Positions 8,692 to 19,931 of a stretch of 64,000 nucleotides of DNA are shown one piece after another. Origin of the DNA: Prostheceraeus crozeri (lineage: Eukaryota; Platyhelminthes; Polycladida; Euryleptidae); NCBI GenBank assembly GCA_907163375.1, contig CAJQUW010003203.1, positions 62,001 through 126,000 on the forward strand. Direction: 5' to 3'. Within the stretch, counting starts at the first letter, position 1. The number at the start of each line of letters is the position of its first letter. Under the pieces are notes generated by a model, which made no database searches, had not been told where the DNA came from, and worked only from the letters and a program-made list of their open reading frames with translations. The position numbers and the translations under genes are program-made.

Positions 8692-9222
8692 TTATAAATC
8701 AATGGTTTGAAACAGATAAAATAGATACAGCTGGTAACTATCATACAGCGAGCAATGATGACCATACAGGACTTTGGCAGTGTTGAAGTAAGGAGGAAAG
8801 AAGCATTGGTTATGAACATAGCTACTACAGCGAACAGACAAAATAGGAACACACAAATCCTTAAAACGTTTCGTGACTTCATGGTAGTGTTGATTCACTC
8901 TACTATCCCAAGGCGGGAGCAAAATATCATCAATGATTAGATTGGGAAATACTTTCCTCTCCTTACCAGGATTATTACAAAAGATGCGTATAACATTGAA
9001 AGCAGCTAACCATCGTTTAAAGTCAATAAGAAGAGCACTCTCACAAGAAAAGCCATAGTCTTGCAAATATTTCAGATTAAGTCCATGAATGTGTTTTCTC
9101 GCCCATTGATCAACATTGGGATCGCAGTTGGCATGTTGATGATAGACACTAACAATCTGATATGTCCAATTGTTCACAGCAATAGCACTGAGCTCTTGTA
9201 CAGGTTCACCCTCACAATCCAT
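8692..9222 (-). CDS. DEDD-exonuclease-like Polinton protein
   Basis: 176 residues starting MDCEGEPVQELSAI. The D-x-E at residues 2 and 4 matches the first motif of DEDD-type 3'-5' exonucleases. HIHGLNLKYLQDYG, DFKRWLAAF, IDDILLPPW and HCSLYDSYQLYL follow; I associate this set with a protein common in invertebrate Polintons. A nuclease role in replication is inferred only from the DxE and Asp placement. Confidence 0.5.
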   Translation of the reverse strand: MDCEGEPVQELSAIAVNNWTYQIVSVYHQHANCDPNVDQWARKHIHGLNLKYLQDYGFSCESALLIDFKRWLAAFNVIRIFCNNPGKERKVFPNLIIDDILLPPWDSRVNQHYHEVTKRFKDLCVPILSVRCSSYVHNQCFFPPYFNTAKVLYGHHCSLYDSYQLYLFYLFQTIDL

Positions 9223-9433
9223 AAAAATGATGATAGAAGCCTAAAACGGAAATTTACACATCTAAGGAAACGTTCTATAACATATTGCAAAATGAAGAAT
9301 TACATCGATGCTTATCACGACAAAATACACAAATGATTGATGGCAACGAAGAAGTAAACTGTATCTAATAAGACCACGTCTACAACACTCAAAGCACATA
9401 AGCGAATTGTCATAGGGTAGAGTTAGGAAAGGA

Positions 9434-9979
9434 CTAGTAATTCTCCTTCTTTGATTTGCGTTTTGAGGCAGCATTCTTCTCCGACTTGCGCTTCGCACCA
9501 CTGCTGTTAAGGATTTGATCAATTATGTCATCCACGTTGGGTGGTTTTGGAATATATAGGATGGATTCCATATGCATGGAGAGCGAGGCTATTTTATTAT
9601 CCTTGTGCCGACCATAATATAGCCCATTCACTTTGAAAAGGATATCCCAAGTACCTTCTCCGAGCTCGTCGTATGTGATGGATGTTGAATGATCTCCCTC
9701 CTTCTTATAGTAAGTACACCAATGTGATACCGGTAGGCAAATTTGATTACCATCCCAAATCTTTCTATAGGGAGTATCCTTGTCATCTCTCGCCTTCCAC
9801 TCTTGAGCAAGAGGAGTAGGAATGTCCATATTTAATGTCACGCACTCCTCAATAATATCAAGTTGGCGGCGAATGTACGGACTCACGGGGATCAGTATGT
9901 AGTCCCCATACTGATTGCGCATTATCTTGACATCCGTGATCCGTGATCCTTGATGATCCTCATTGGACAATAACATCAA
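9434..9979 (-). pseudogene. Polinton protein with basic C-terminal tail, incomplete
   Basis: Residues such as QYGDYILIPVSPYI, LPVSHWCTYYKKEGDH and TWDILFKVNGLYYG are followed by a Lys/Arg-rich end (KRKSEKNAASKRKSKK) that looks like a nuclear localisation signal. It is the outermost gene on this side. The copy in Polinton B is more complete and has a TATA box. Function unknown. Confidence 0.45.
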
Positions 9980-9984
9980 GCTGA

Positions 9985-11022
9985 TTCCAAATCTGGCCTC
10001 CGTTTACCAATCAGAGCCTTCGTTCGCCCGCTGGAGCTGTTTCTTGGGAAATTCTAACTCTGTCGTTTTTCGCCAATCTCCCAAAATTTTCAATGGCGTC
10101 TGACATCTAAACGAAGACAGATATGAACAAGCCGTTTCTTTCACTGAATTTGTCTCACTTAGCTTTCAAACGAGCTATTGCACGACTTTCTACGATCACT
10201 AGAAGCAAAATTGGAAGTTTGGTGCCGAGGGGGGGGGACGTCAGCGAAAATTTTTCTCTCCGATTGACTTGAAACTCACCATACAGATGCAGAATTTCAC
10301 GCTGAATCCGAATCTGGCGTCCGTTTTCCCATCCGATGCTTCGTTTTGACGCTACAGCCGAAAACGTCCAAAATTTTACCTCTGTCGTTTTTTTGAAAAA
10401 TGTTGAAAATTTTTTCTCTCCGATTGACTTGAAACTCACCATGTTGATAGAGAATTTGACGCTGATTCCAAATCTGAAATCCGTTTTCCCATCCGATGCT
10501 TCGTTTTGGCGCTACAGCCCAAAACGTCCAAAATTTTACCTCTGTCGTTTTTTCGAAAAATGTTGAAAATTTTTTCTCTCCGATTGACTTGAAACTCACC
10601 ATGTTGACAGAGAATTTGACGCTGATTCCAAATCTGAAATCCGTTTTTCCATCCGATGCTTCGTTTTGGCGCTACAGCCCAAAACGTCCAAAATTCTAAC
10701 TCTGTCGTTTTTCGCCAATCTCCCAAAATTTTCAATGGCGTCTCACATCTAAACGAAGACAGATATGAACAAGCCGTTTCTTTCACTGAATTTGTCTCAC
10801 TCTTAGCTTTCAAACGAGCTATTGCACGACTTTCTACAATCACTAGAAGCAAAATTGGAAGTTTGGTGCCGGGGGTGGGGGGACGTCAGCGAAAATTTTT
10901 TCTCTCCGATTGCTGTCAACGATGGGAGCGGCCAACCTGGCCGGCACACCACGACAGACCGCAACCTCTCACGTTCCAGAGGGGGGGGGCGCCGGTCGGG
11001 TGTTCGCCGTTTTATTACTACT
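9985..11022. repeat. terminal repeat region of Polinton A
   Basis: Contains about three tandem units of 160 bp (10256-10735, each with GATGCTTCGTTTTGGCGCTA or a close variant) and G-rich runs next to GACGTCAGCG. It ends at 11022 with TTATTACTACT, the mirror of the element start. The same units recur at 39420-39660, 44130-44340 and 62560-63300. No gene is seen. Confidence 0.75.
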
Positions 11023-11425
11023 TCCAATCAATCAGGGTTTGTCGAGGTTGTGCTTCTTTGTTGAATTCAATGCGAAATCGTCGCCTACAGTCCTCTACAG
11101 AACAGTTGCAGCAATTACCCAAGAGGTAATCAGATCTCACTCTTTAATCTCTTACATCTCTTATCACACTACATTAGAAATGAAAAATTGTTAGACAGAT
11201 TGACTTACTTTCAATACGAATCGATCACGCAGTCATGGGAATGATGATTCATCTCTGTTTACAACTGTTAGTGATGCAAAACTTGCTAAGCATGAAAGAA
11301 AACCTTTGTTTTTTGTTCACGGCTAATTTTGACTCACCCTGTATCAATAAGCTTTTGAACGGTATAGAATTTGTGTCGGTTCTATTTTTTTTTATTAATC
11401 AGGTCAATCTGGACCACCGTGCACA
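11023..11425. other. unassigned flank between Polinton A and the BEL/Pao gag
   Basis: No gene. It would be the place for the 5' LTR and leader of the BEL/Pao element, but I could find no matching repeat downstream of its integrase. TCCAAT at 11023-11028 is the expected site of a 6-bp duplication for Polinton A; its partner is outside the window. Confidence 0.3.
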
Positions 11426-14400
11426 ATGTCTTCCCTGTCGAGCTTGATACGGCAGCGTGCCGGTCACCGCGCGTACTTTACGAAGTCATTTTCTAAGGTT
11501 AAGACGTCAATTTCTAGTGAATCACCAGATACAGACAGTATTAACTTCAATCTTACATTTCTCAAGACGAAACTTGAGGATATTAGGAATCTGTTGATCA
11601 CGGAGTCTTACTCTGACGACTTCATCGAAAGCGATGAATTTTTGACTCAGCTTGACTTAGACAGCGAGTTTATGAAGGAAAGTCTGAGAAAAATTCACGA
11701 GGCAGAGTCATATTTGTCAAAACATAGGTTCGCACACTCTAGTAATTCATGTGACATGTCAGCTTCCGGTACAATCTCATCCAAGCCCACACATTTTGCC
11801 AAGTTACCGAAGCTGAAGTTAATTCACTTCGATGGATCTGATGTAAGAAAGTGGTCTGAGTTTTATGACAGTTCCATTCTGAAATAGAGTCAAGACGTGA
11901 CATTGATGACGTAACCAAGTTCCACTACTTGAACAGTCTACTGCACTGTTAAGCTAATGAACGAATAAACCATATCCGTCCTTCGAATGCGTCGTTTCAG
12001 CTTGCCATCGACAAATTGAAATGTGAATTCGGTGAAAGAGGGAAAATAAAGAACGCTCACATTGACTCTATGAACTCAATTTCCACACCAAGTGATTGCT
12101 CAACTGATCTGAGACGATTTCTTAATCAATTGAATTTTGACGTAAGTGCACTTAGACACTTATCATACGATTCCATGATGTACGGTCTCTTTATCACATC
12201 ATCTCTATTACGGAAACTTCCTCGTGCTTTACAAATGAACATTCTCGATGAAACCAGGAGAGATTATCCATCTTTAGATGAGTTCATTAAGCTGTTAGAG
12301 CTGGAAGTACGCAAGCGTGAAAACATGGACTCTCTACATTATCGTGACGACAGTCAAGATTTCTTTGTTTCTGATGATCATATTAGCACAATGACAGTGA
12401 CTAATTTTCCAAAACAGTCTGACGCTCAGCACAGTGTGAAGAATGCACATTTTGTAAAGTGACAGATCACTCAACATTTCAATGTTCCAAGAGTATTGAA
12501 GGTATGATAGATTTCATCAAGCGTAACAAATTGTGCTTCAATTGTCTTGGCTCACATTTGAAAAAAATTGCAAGTCAAAAGGTAGATGTGCTAAATGCAG
12601 CAAACCACACCTCATCTCGATTCACTCATCGTTCGACAGAGACAGATATTCACAGATAGGTCAGAACCAAAGTCAAACAAACGTTCCTTCCATTAACAAA
12701 AAAGTGTTTAGTATTGAAGCATCTCGCCGTACAGGACTTCCAGTAAATGGTCGCGAGACAACTTGCATGTCTGTAGGATCTCAAGGTAGCAACCTCTCAA
12801 CCGTCATGTTGAAAACCGCAAGGTCTAACATTGTTTCCGGTGAAAATAGATCAAATGCAAATATTCTCATAGACGAGGGATCTCAAATGAGCTACAAACA
12901 AAGTACAGCTGAAACTTTAAGACTGCCTGTTCAAAAACGCTTCACCATTCGAAACAAAGTGTTTGGTGGTAGCTCGTCGGTCATACGGGTGACGTTGTCA
13001 GTTTGACCATAGAAACTATGGAAAATCCGATCACGATCCAGTGTCTAGTGGTACCAGAGATAGTTAAGATCGATCAAACAGGTTGGTGTAGATACAAACT
13101 CTCAAAGAAATTACCCAACAGACAGCTCGCCGATTCTTTTGGTGAAGCTCAGTTTGACGTTGAAGTTCTAATCGGAGCTGACTTTGCTTGGTGCTTTCTG
13201 AAGTCCTCTATTCATCTGTTCAATTCAGATGGACCTGTCGCTCAAGACAGTGTGCTTGGCGTTTTGCTATCAGGTCCTGTACAAAGAATATGTTCTTCTC
13301 TTCCAAAATTGTCATGCCTACTGAATACTCATTCCCTCATTAAGCAGATCAGAACAGAATTACCTTTCGAAAGTATTCATTGTGATGAATTGAAAACTGT
13401 TGATTCCCTTGTGAAAGATTCTTTGATCATTGACTCGATAGGTTTGAGCAATCCAACTCCAGACATAACGAATGACGTGTTTCATAGGAATTACTGCACA
13501 GGTATCAAATTTGATGATCACCGTAGCCAATATATCGCTCCATTACCTTGGCATGAAAATCACACACCCTTACCATCAAATCTCAAAACCAGTAGATCAC
13601 GTTTACTACAAGTGAAAAGGCGATTGACTGAAATAGGATTATTTGATGCCTACGCCAATGTCATTCAAGAACATATCAGAATAGGCTTTGTTGAAAGCAT
13701 GCCTGATGATGAAAATATGTTTGAGGAAAACAATTGTCACTATTTGCCCCACTTTTTTGTGTTGAAAGATGATAATTCAACAACTCCTTTGCGAATAGAT
13801 TTTGATGCGAGTTCTGGACGTGTATCCTTGAATGACAGCCTTGAAACCGGACCATGTCTATTAAATTTCGAGTTCATCCATATGCCTTCTGCGCTGACAT
13901 AGAGAAATCTTTCTTATCTATTCAAGTTGCGGAAGAAGATAGCAACTTTCTTCGATTCTTGTGGTTTAAAAATGATGATCCAGACGATGCAGTAATTAGT
14001 CTTCGATACCGTTGCTTAGCATTTGGTCCAACGTGTTCTCCATACATCCTAAATGCAATATTGAGAAATCATCCGAAAATCGATGACTCAGTCATTTCAA
14101 AGGACATTACTGAGAAAGTCTACGTTGACAACTTAGTTTCAGGTTTTAGGTCTGAACAAGAGGCAGAAGAGTATTTTCACAAGTCGCGATCCATCCTCAG
14201 CTCAGCCAAAATGAACTTAAGACAGTGGAATAGTAACACCAAAGTCCTTCAAGATGCTGCCAAGAGTCAAAATGTGTATGAGAATTCAGAAAAAGCGCAT
14301 CTCTGCTAAGGATGGAATGGAATAGTGAATCCGATGTACTTAAGTTCCGCTGTAAATTAATCAGACAGGGAAAATCAGTTTCTAATAAAATAGCGCTTTC

Positions 14401-15991
14401 AGTTGCCTCATCAGTGTTCGACCGTTTCAGTTTAGCGTCCGCAGTAACTGTGAAATTGATATACTTTATTTCGAAGCTTTGGAAATCTTCTTTTACTTGG
14501 GACGAGACACTTCCTGATAATCTATCACGAGAATTTCAAGAGTAAAAGTCTGAATTAGATGATATCCGTCAGAATCTGAGCATTCCAAGATTCTTCAAAT
14601 TGAATCCCCCTGGTCCCGTCGTGATACATTTATTCTGTGGTGCAAGTTTCATCGCAATGTGCAGCGTGATTTATTTTTTTCAAAACAACATATCTACGAT
14701 CTTTGTATGTGCTAGATTCAGGATAGTACCACAAAAGAAAGAGATTTTATGGACTATTCCTAAGCTTGAATTGAATGCGATGGTTATAGGTGCTCGACTA
14801 GTTAAGCACATTATTGAAATCTACAAAGATGATTTCACCTTCAGCTCCATTCATGCTTGGACAGTTTCTGAAATATGCTTACATAGGTTGAACAACAATA
14901 AGTTAAAACGCGGAAAAGCATTTGTCAACAATCGAGTTGCAGAGATCAAGAGTCATATTCCAAAAACTTCATGGCTTCATGGTTACACGTTCCTTGGATG
15001 AAAATATGGCTGATTTGATGACTAGAGGCTGTTCGTCTAGGGACTTGTTGAAATCAGACATTTGGAAGTTTGGACCTCGGTGGATTACATCGAAAGAAAC
15101 GTGGCCGAAATGGCAGTACATGAAAGGTGAGATCGATAATGAGATTCCAGAGGATATTTGTGCTCTTCCTGTCAGCCTGTCTGATAACTGTTCAAAATTA
15201 TCTGAAGTAGTTGACATTAAGAGATTCAGTTCCTATTCAAAGCTAGTGCGAACAATGACATACGTTCTAGGATTTATCAGAAAATTGAAATCACCAGGTA
15301 CACGTTTTTCTCCTTCTCTTTCGTCAGAAGAAATATACTCTGCAGAAACTGTTCTAATACAGCTTCATCAAAGAGATAATTTTCCAAAAGAGTATGAATT
15401 TCTTGAATCACGTTCTTGTGACTCTATCGCGTAAAAGAAACCTGATCTCGTTCGGTCTTTGAACTTAATTCTTTATGATAACATAATCAGAACTGCTGGT
15501 CGATTTCAGACAGTAAAGATTGATGACAGCCGGAAGCTTCCGATATTGATTCCTAAAAATGATATTCTCACAAAAGTCATCGTGTTACATTACCATGATG
15601 TCACCTTTCACTCTGGAGTTGCAGGAACAGTGAATGCATCGAGACGCAAGTTCTGGATGCCATCTGCTAAATCACAGTGCCAAAAGGTTATCAGACATTG
15701 TATTACATGTCGAAAATTCAATGGCAATCCTTTCAGATGTCCTACCTCGCCAGACCTTCCAGATTTTTGAGTGAATGACACTGTTCCTTTCTCATCCATT
15801 GGAGTAGACTTTCAGGTAGTCTTATAGTAAAGAGTGGCCGTCATGCTTTCAAAAAGTACTACATCTGCATATTTTCCTGTTGCACTACCAGAAACTTGAA
15901 TCTTGAGTTATTGTCTGATATGTCTACTGAATCGTTTCTTCTCGCGCTTCGTTGCCACTGTGCCGATTATGGAACACCAAACTTTGTTGTA
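11426..15991 (+). mobile_element. BEL/Pao LTR retrotransposon, 5' portion (broken)
   Basis: Parts in order: gag with a BEL/Pao-type segment (KLPKLKLIHFDGSD near 11800), a zinc knuckle (CFNCLGSH near 12540), an aspartic-protease-like ILIDEGSQ near 12870, reverse transcriptase from about 13500 with YVDN in the catalytic box near 14125, RNase H, and an integrase zinc region with HYHDVTFHSGVAGT and CITC near 15590-15710. It is cut at 15991 by Polinton B and resumes at 40752. Many breaks; old. Confidence 0.85.
15986..15991. repeat. target-site duplication GTTGTA, left
   Basis: Identical to 40746-40751. The 6-bp length is typical of Polinton integration. Confidence 0.9.
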
Positions 15992-17150
15992 AGTAGTAAG
16001 TAAATCTACACCACTGGACCGCGCAAGATGGCCGCCGTCGCTGACGTCCCCCCCCTGTCAGACGAGTTGGTCGTGGTCCGCCGCCGTGTTGCTTCGAGTC
16101 TGACGTTCCCCCGCCTGTCTGACGAGTTGGTCGTGGTCCGCCACCGTGTTGCTTCGAGTCTGACGTCCCCCCTCCTGTCAGACGAGTTGGTCTTGGTCCG
16201 CCACCGTGTTGCTTCGAGTCTGACGTCCCCCCTCCTGTCAGACGAGTTGGTCGTGGTCCGCCACCGTGTTGCTTCGAGTCTGACGTCCCCCCTTCCTGTC
16301 AGACGAGTTGGTCGTGGTCCGCCACCGTGTTGCTTCGAGTCTGACGTCCCCCCCTCCTGTCAGACGAGTTGGTCGTGGTCCGCCACCGTGTTGCTTCGAG
16401 TCTGACGTCCCCCCCTCCTGTCAGACGAGTTGGTCGTGGTCCGCCACCGTGTTGCTTCGAGTCTGACGTCCCCCCCTCTGGCCCGACGACGTAGCGAGAG
16501 GTGGTTTGTGATGCGCTCTCCAGGTTGGCGTGGTGTGCCGGCCAGGTTGGGAGGGTGGAATGTCGGTGTCGGAGCTCACCTGAAATAGTCCTAAGTGTCA
16601 GAGTGACTTTGTATGGACAAAATTTTCAAAATTTTCCAAAGTGTGGCATTTCGACCTGGGACCCTGACCAAAGTTTGTTTCATCAAATTTCACTGACCCC
16701 CCCCCGACAGCTATCTTCTAATTTTGGTTCTAGTGGATGGATTCTGTCTTATAGATACTCGTTTGAAAGAGGAGAAATACTGCTCGGTGACATTTTTGTT
16801 GCGAGTCAATCGGACCAGTCGTTCAAAAGTTAGAGCTGTTACAAGATTTCACGTCGGAGCTCACCTGAAAAAATCCTAAGTGTCAGAGTGACTTTGTATG
16901 GACAAAATTTTGAAAATTTTCCAAAGTGTCGCATTTCGACCTGGGACCCTGACCAAAGTTTGTTTCATCAAATTTCTCCGAACGGTAGGGGGGAGGGGGA
17001 GGGGGGCTCAGTAAAAAGTGATGAAAAAAGTTTTGGTAAGGGTCCCAGATTGAAATTCGGAAGTTTTAAATTTTTTCAAAATTTTCACCACACTGGAGCT
17101 CCCACACTTAGGAACTTTTTCACTTGTGGCATGTTACATGGCCATGTGCT
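15992..17150. repeat. left terminal inverted repeat of Polinton B
   Basis: Pairs with 39655-40745 inverted. The outer 65 bp match almost base for base (shared AAGTAAATCTACACCACTGG). Inward come the 60-bp tandem units and then blocks with TTTGTATGGACAAAATTTT that repeat at 16610 and 16890. No gene. Confidence 0.85.
16041..16475. repeat. 60-bp tandem repeat inside the left terminal repeat
   Basis: About seven units spaced 60-61 bp (starting near 16041, 16100, 16160, 16220, 16280, 16341, 16402), each with GACGTCCCCCC and GAGTTGGTCGTGGTCCGCCA. The right terminal repeat has only about three units. Confidence 0.85.
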
Positions 17151-17294
17151 GACGGACCAACTTCCCGTGGTCACATGAGAATGGTTCAGGAGTCATATGA
17201 TAGAGAATGATGAGACGAATCGTTTGCAACAAACCGCATGTCGCTACGATGAATACTTTCGGAGATAGAGCCATTTTAAGTTTTCTTCCCAGCA

Positions 17295-17302
17295 TATATA
17301 AA
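17295..17302 (+). promoter_or_regulatory. TATA box of the left-end transcript, Polinton B
   Basis: TATATAAA sits just inside the terminal repeat. A splice-donor-like GAGGTAAGC follows near 17340, and an acceptor-like TTATCTTACAG occurs just before the ATG at 17928, so the leader may be spliced. Polinton C has an equivalent box at 44502. Confidence 0.5.
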
Positions 17303-17596
17303 CCCCCGGCAACGTAAGTCTGATCACTTCATCGAAAGACGAGGTAAGCGACGGTCGTCGCTCTGAGCTCCAGATGTCGGGTGTTTCAAAGGACTCTTAT
17401 CTTTTGAAGTAGGCAAGCTATCTTCTTACTTCAAAGTTTGTGTGATAGAGTTTGAGTTTATAGTGTTTACTTATGATAGAGTTTATCAGTCTTTACTACT
17501 GATAAAATTTTTTAAAAGTAGTATGAGTAGTAAAATGCGGAATTTTTTAAAAATTCTTAATTTTCAGTTTTTTCAAAGTTTTAACATGTAGTCTAA

Positions 17597-17860
17597 GGTT
17601 TTCAAGTATGCTGAGGTCAAATGTGCTATCAGATTTGAAATTTAACTAAGTCTAAGGCAGCTTTGAGGGGTTAGATCCCAGCTACTGATCACTACCTTTG
17701 ACTCGGCGTTGCTGTTACCACTTCGGGGCAGTGACAATGATGTGTTCAGCTGTAAATAGCGGGTATCGGGGAAGATCTCTCACTTCCCTAGTGATCAGTA
17801 CAAGGCCTTCGGGCTGTGACTCACTACACTCAAATCTATCATTCCTCACTAAGTGTAATG
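17597..17860 (+). ncRNA. conserved structured block Z (unknown)
   Basis: Nearly the same sequence is found at 45292-45570 and inverted at 61427-61707, while the surrounding DNA differs. CTGATCACT near 17690 can pair with AGTGATCAG near 17795. Inside lie CACT/AGTG and GGGAAG/CTTCCC hairpins, followed by a GCC-TTCG-GGC hairpin. It precedes the first ORF of the element. Could be a leader RNA element or IRES-like structure; no family recognised. Confidence 0.5.
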
Positions 17861-17927
17861 CTTTAGGAATATGACTGTACTACATGATTCCAAACTTATA
17901 CAAATTTCATTATCTTACAGTTAGCCA

Positions 17928-18990
17928 TGGCAAACGATAAGAACCGAAAATTTCACATCAAGATGTGCACATGTTGCTGAATCAATCGCAGTGCGGACGC
18001 CAAGGCGCATGTAAAGAAGGCGGGCACTGACCACATGATTATCCTGAATAGGGTTGCGTGTGTGAAGTGTAGATTGTTGAAGGGAGTTGAGGATGAGGCA
18101 CAGTTCTACCGAGTGCATGCAGATTGTAGTGGAGGTTTGGTGAATGACCTGAGATTCACACAGTTGATTGTTGAAGAGAGGGAGCGAATGCTGGCGATAG
18201 AGCGAGACGGCAAGGTGGAGAATGTTGTTGAGAATGATGAGTTGGCGAAAGCAGTTGCTTCGTTGGAGGTTGAGATTGAGCGAAAGAGAGTGCTTGAGAG
18301 TGATGTTGAGGATGATGTGGATTTAGATAGGGAGCGTGTGAGGAAGCGTGTGAGGAAGTTGAGCTCTTCTTCCTCGGAGGTGTCGAACATAGTTGTTGAA
18401 GACCCCCCGCAGACCTCATCTTCCCCAAAAGTGAAGAGTGGTGGGATTCGTGTGCAGTCGGCGAGGTGGTTGAAGGATGAAGAGAAAAAGCATGTGTCGC
18501 AGCAGATGGCGCATGATTTGTTGATAAATAAGTATGAGAGTTTGAAGAAGGTGAAGGACGAAGTCGTGAATGAGTTGGATGAGTTGAAAAAGAAGGAACT
18601 GAAGTCGAAGGAGATAGCGGATGAGAATATTCGAATGATCGAATGAGGAGTAGTGTGACTGATTTGAAGAAGAAGACGCGAGAGTTGGAAGAGAAGAATG
18701 ATGACTGTGAGAAGAGGGCGAGTGCTGCAGAGAGAAGAATGAGAGATGCAGAAGCGAAGTTTGAGATGATGAAGGAGATGGGTGTTGAGAGCGAGGAATG
18801 TTGAGTTGGAGAGGAATGTGGCTCGGCGGGGTGATGAGAGACAGGCGTTTGAGAAGTTGTAGCGCATGAGGGATGAGTGGAATCGTTTGAATGAGGATAG
18901 GTTGTTTGAGTTTCACATTCCTATTCGGGATAATCATTTGGACGGGCAGGTCATAGTGAACAAAAACTTAGATGAGTCTATAATTTGTTA
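17928..18990 (+). pseudogene. coiled-coil protein of the Polinton left end, broken
   Basis: Starts at an ATG after an acceptor-like site. The reading contains Cys pairs near the front (CVKC), then long heptad-like Lys/Glu-rich stretches (EVEIERKRVLESD, NKYESLKKVKDEV), a serine run and a basic RVRKRVRK. It ends in a hydrophilic segment with FHIPIRDNHL. Probably a coiled-coil, possibly DNA-binding, accessory protein. Absent from Polinton C. Broken, about three breaks. Not recognised. Confidence 0.4.
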
Positions 18991-19234
18991 TAACGGCCAT
19001 CCACAGAAGAAATGTCTCCACGCCACACTCCGGATGCGTGGCCACTTAACCGCCTTTTCTGTTAGGAAGCGCGCGAGACTGCCTAAGGATGGCTAACTTG
19101 GTAAGTGAAAAGCAAATAAGATAGTATATCCTATTCTAATACATATCATTTTCATTGCAGATCTTTTCCCTGCCTTCACCACCCCATCAATTCACTCCCG
19201 AGAACGAACCATCGGCTCTCTTAAGGGCCACCTA

Positions 19235-19303
19235 GGGGCAAGACATGATAGAACCTCCACGCGGTTTGCCCTGGGCAGTCTTTAGACTGGCGAATGCCAT
19301 CAT
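19235..19303 (+). ncRNA. HDV-like self-cleaving ribozyme R1
   Basis: 69 nt. P1 GGGGCAA pairs with UUGCCCU. P2 starts AUGAUAG and closes at the 3' end. P3 ACC/GGU holds the loop UCCACGC. P1 is followed by GGGC (P1.1). P4 is AGUC-UUUA-GACU. J4/2 reads GGCGAA with the catalytic-C equivalent at 19291. Cleavage would fall just before 19235. It lies after the coiled-coil gene and 50 bases before the TATA box of the next ORF. Confidence 0.82.
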
Positions 19304-19355
19304 TAAGTTGAATCTTCTATCAGTGAACTTGAACGTTGCGTCGCGTTAGAGGGGT

Positions 19356-19363
19356 ATATAAAT
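19356..19363 (+). promoter_or_regulatory. TATA box of the 91-residue ORF
   Basis: TATATAAA, 38 bases before the ATG at 19394. The same box lies at 46153 and inverted at 60837. It is placed just downstream of ribozyme R1. Confidence 0.65.
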
Positions 19364-19393
19364 CACTACCTCTCATTTCATTTCATTTCAATC

Positions 19394-19669
19394 ATGCAGA
19401 TGCCGAACAGTCAAGTCAGCTCTCCTCGCGGAGCGCAGTTACGACCGCGAAATTTATTTGATGAATTTCTTAGAATAGAGGAGCAAGACAGAGTACACAA
19501 CAATCTTGCTCGGATTGGCAATGCGATGACAGCAAGTGTTACCAATCCAATGGAATGGCGCTACATTTCACCCTCCACTCACATACCAACTAGCGTGGAA
19601 GTCGACACTGCTACCATGGAGAGAGTCAAAGACTCTCTCAGCAGAATCGGTAGGCTGTACGATGACTGA
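19394..19669 (+). CDS. small conserved left-end protein (91 residues)
   Basis: Residues QVSSPRGAQLRPRNLFDEF, DRVHNNLARIGNAMTAS and VKDSLSRIGRL are well kept in the homologues at 46192-46458 and 60539-60805, with substitutions spread through it. It has a TATA box before it and an HDV-like ribozyme 46 bases after the stop. The middle looks helical. No known domain; it may be a small structural or regulatory protein. Confidence 0.6.
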   Translation: MQMPNSQVSSPRGAQLRPRNLFDEFLRIEEQDRVHNNLARIGNAMTASVTNPMEWRYISPSTHIPTSVEVDTATMERVKDSLSRIGRLYDD

Positions 19670-19715
19670 TGACGACCCCCGAGAACAAACCACCGGCCCT
19701 GATAAGGGCCACCAT

Positions 19716-19784
19716 GGGGGAAGATTTGATAGAACCTCCTCGCGGTTTGCCCTGGGCAGTCTTCAGACTGGCGAATACTATCAT
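19716..19784 (+). ncRNA. HDV-like ribozyme R2
   Basis: 69 nt, 46 bases after the stop of the 91-residue ORF. L3 is UCCUCGC, the same as in hepatitis delta virus. P4 is AGUC-UUCA-GACU. GGCGAA has its catalytic C at 19772. P1 and P2 are less perfect than in R3, so activity is doubtful. The P4 loop differs from R1 and R3 while the stem is kept. Confidence 0.7.
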
Positions 19785-19883
19785 TAAGTTGAATCTGCTA
19801 TCAGTCAACTTGAACGTTATTCAGTCGATTGCTATCCCTGAAGCATTCTGATTCGCTGTTGAGCAATTCATTGTTGAAAACCC

Positions 19884-19891
19884 TATATAAG
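19884..19891 (+). promoter_or_regulatory. TATA box of a short acidic ORF
   Basis: TATATAAG, 48 bases before the ATG at 19932 and 100 bases after ribozyme R2. Confidence 0.55.
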
Positions 19892-19931
19892 CCAGAAGAT
19901 TGTAGCGCTTCTCATTCAATTTTAAGTCACG

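Larger units (their letters stand above)
1..11022. mobile_element. Polinton (Maverick) copy A, right half
   Basis: Right-hand half of a Polinton, a virus-like self-synthesising DNA element. It carries penton-like, TBP-like, protease, major capsid, integrase, ATPase and accessory genes in the same order as the second copy at 29081-39420, to which it is nearly identical apart from the SINE there. The right terminus is placed at 11022, where the inverted strand begins AGTAGTAATAAAAC, close to the AGTAGTAAG ends of the other two Polintons. The left part lies outside the window. The copy is broken, with several breaks, and looks young. Confidence 0.9.

Noticed and set aside
10303-10852. Overlapping ORFs in the 160-bp units
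   Set aside because: Same peptide repeated in step with the repeat on both strands, with no known domain; repeat shadow.
11023-11425. 5' LTR of the BEL/Pao element
   Set aside because: No repeat of this stretch was found after the integrase end at 41650, so LTRs are not called.
16028-16405. 125-residue ORF with repeats of about 20 residues
   Set aside because: It is the 60-bp tandem array read in frame; the frame is lost where units are 61 bp, and the inverted right end does not keep it.
18106-18867. Serine/phenylalanine-rich minus-strand ORF
   Set aside because: Antisense shadow of the Glu/Lys-rich coiled-coil gene on plus.
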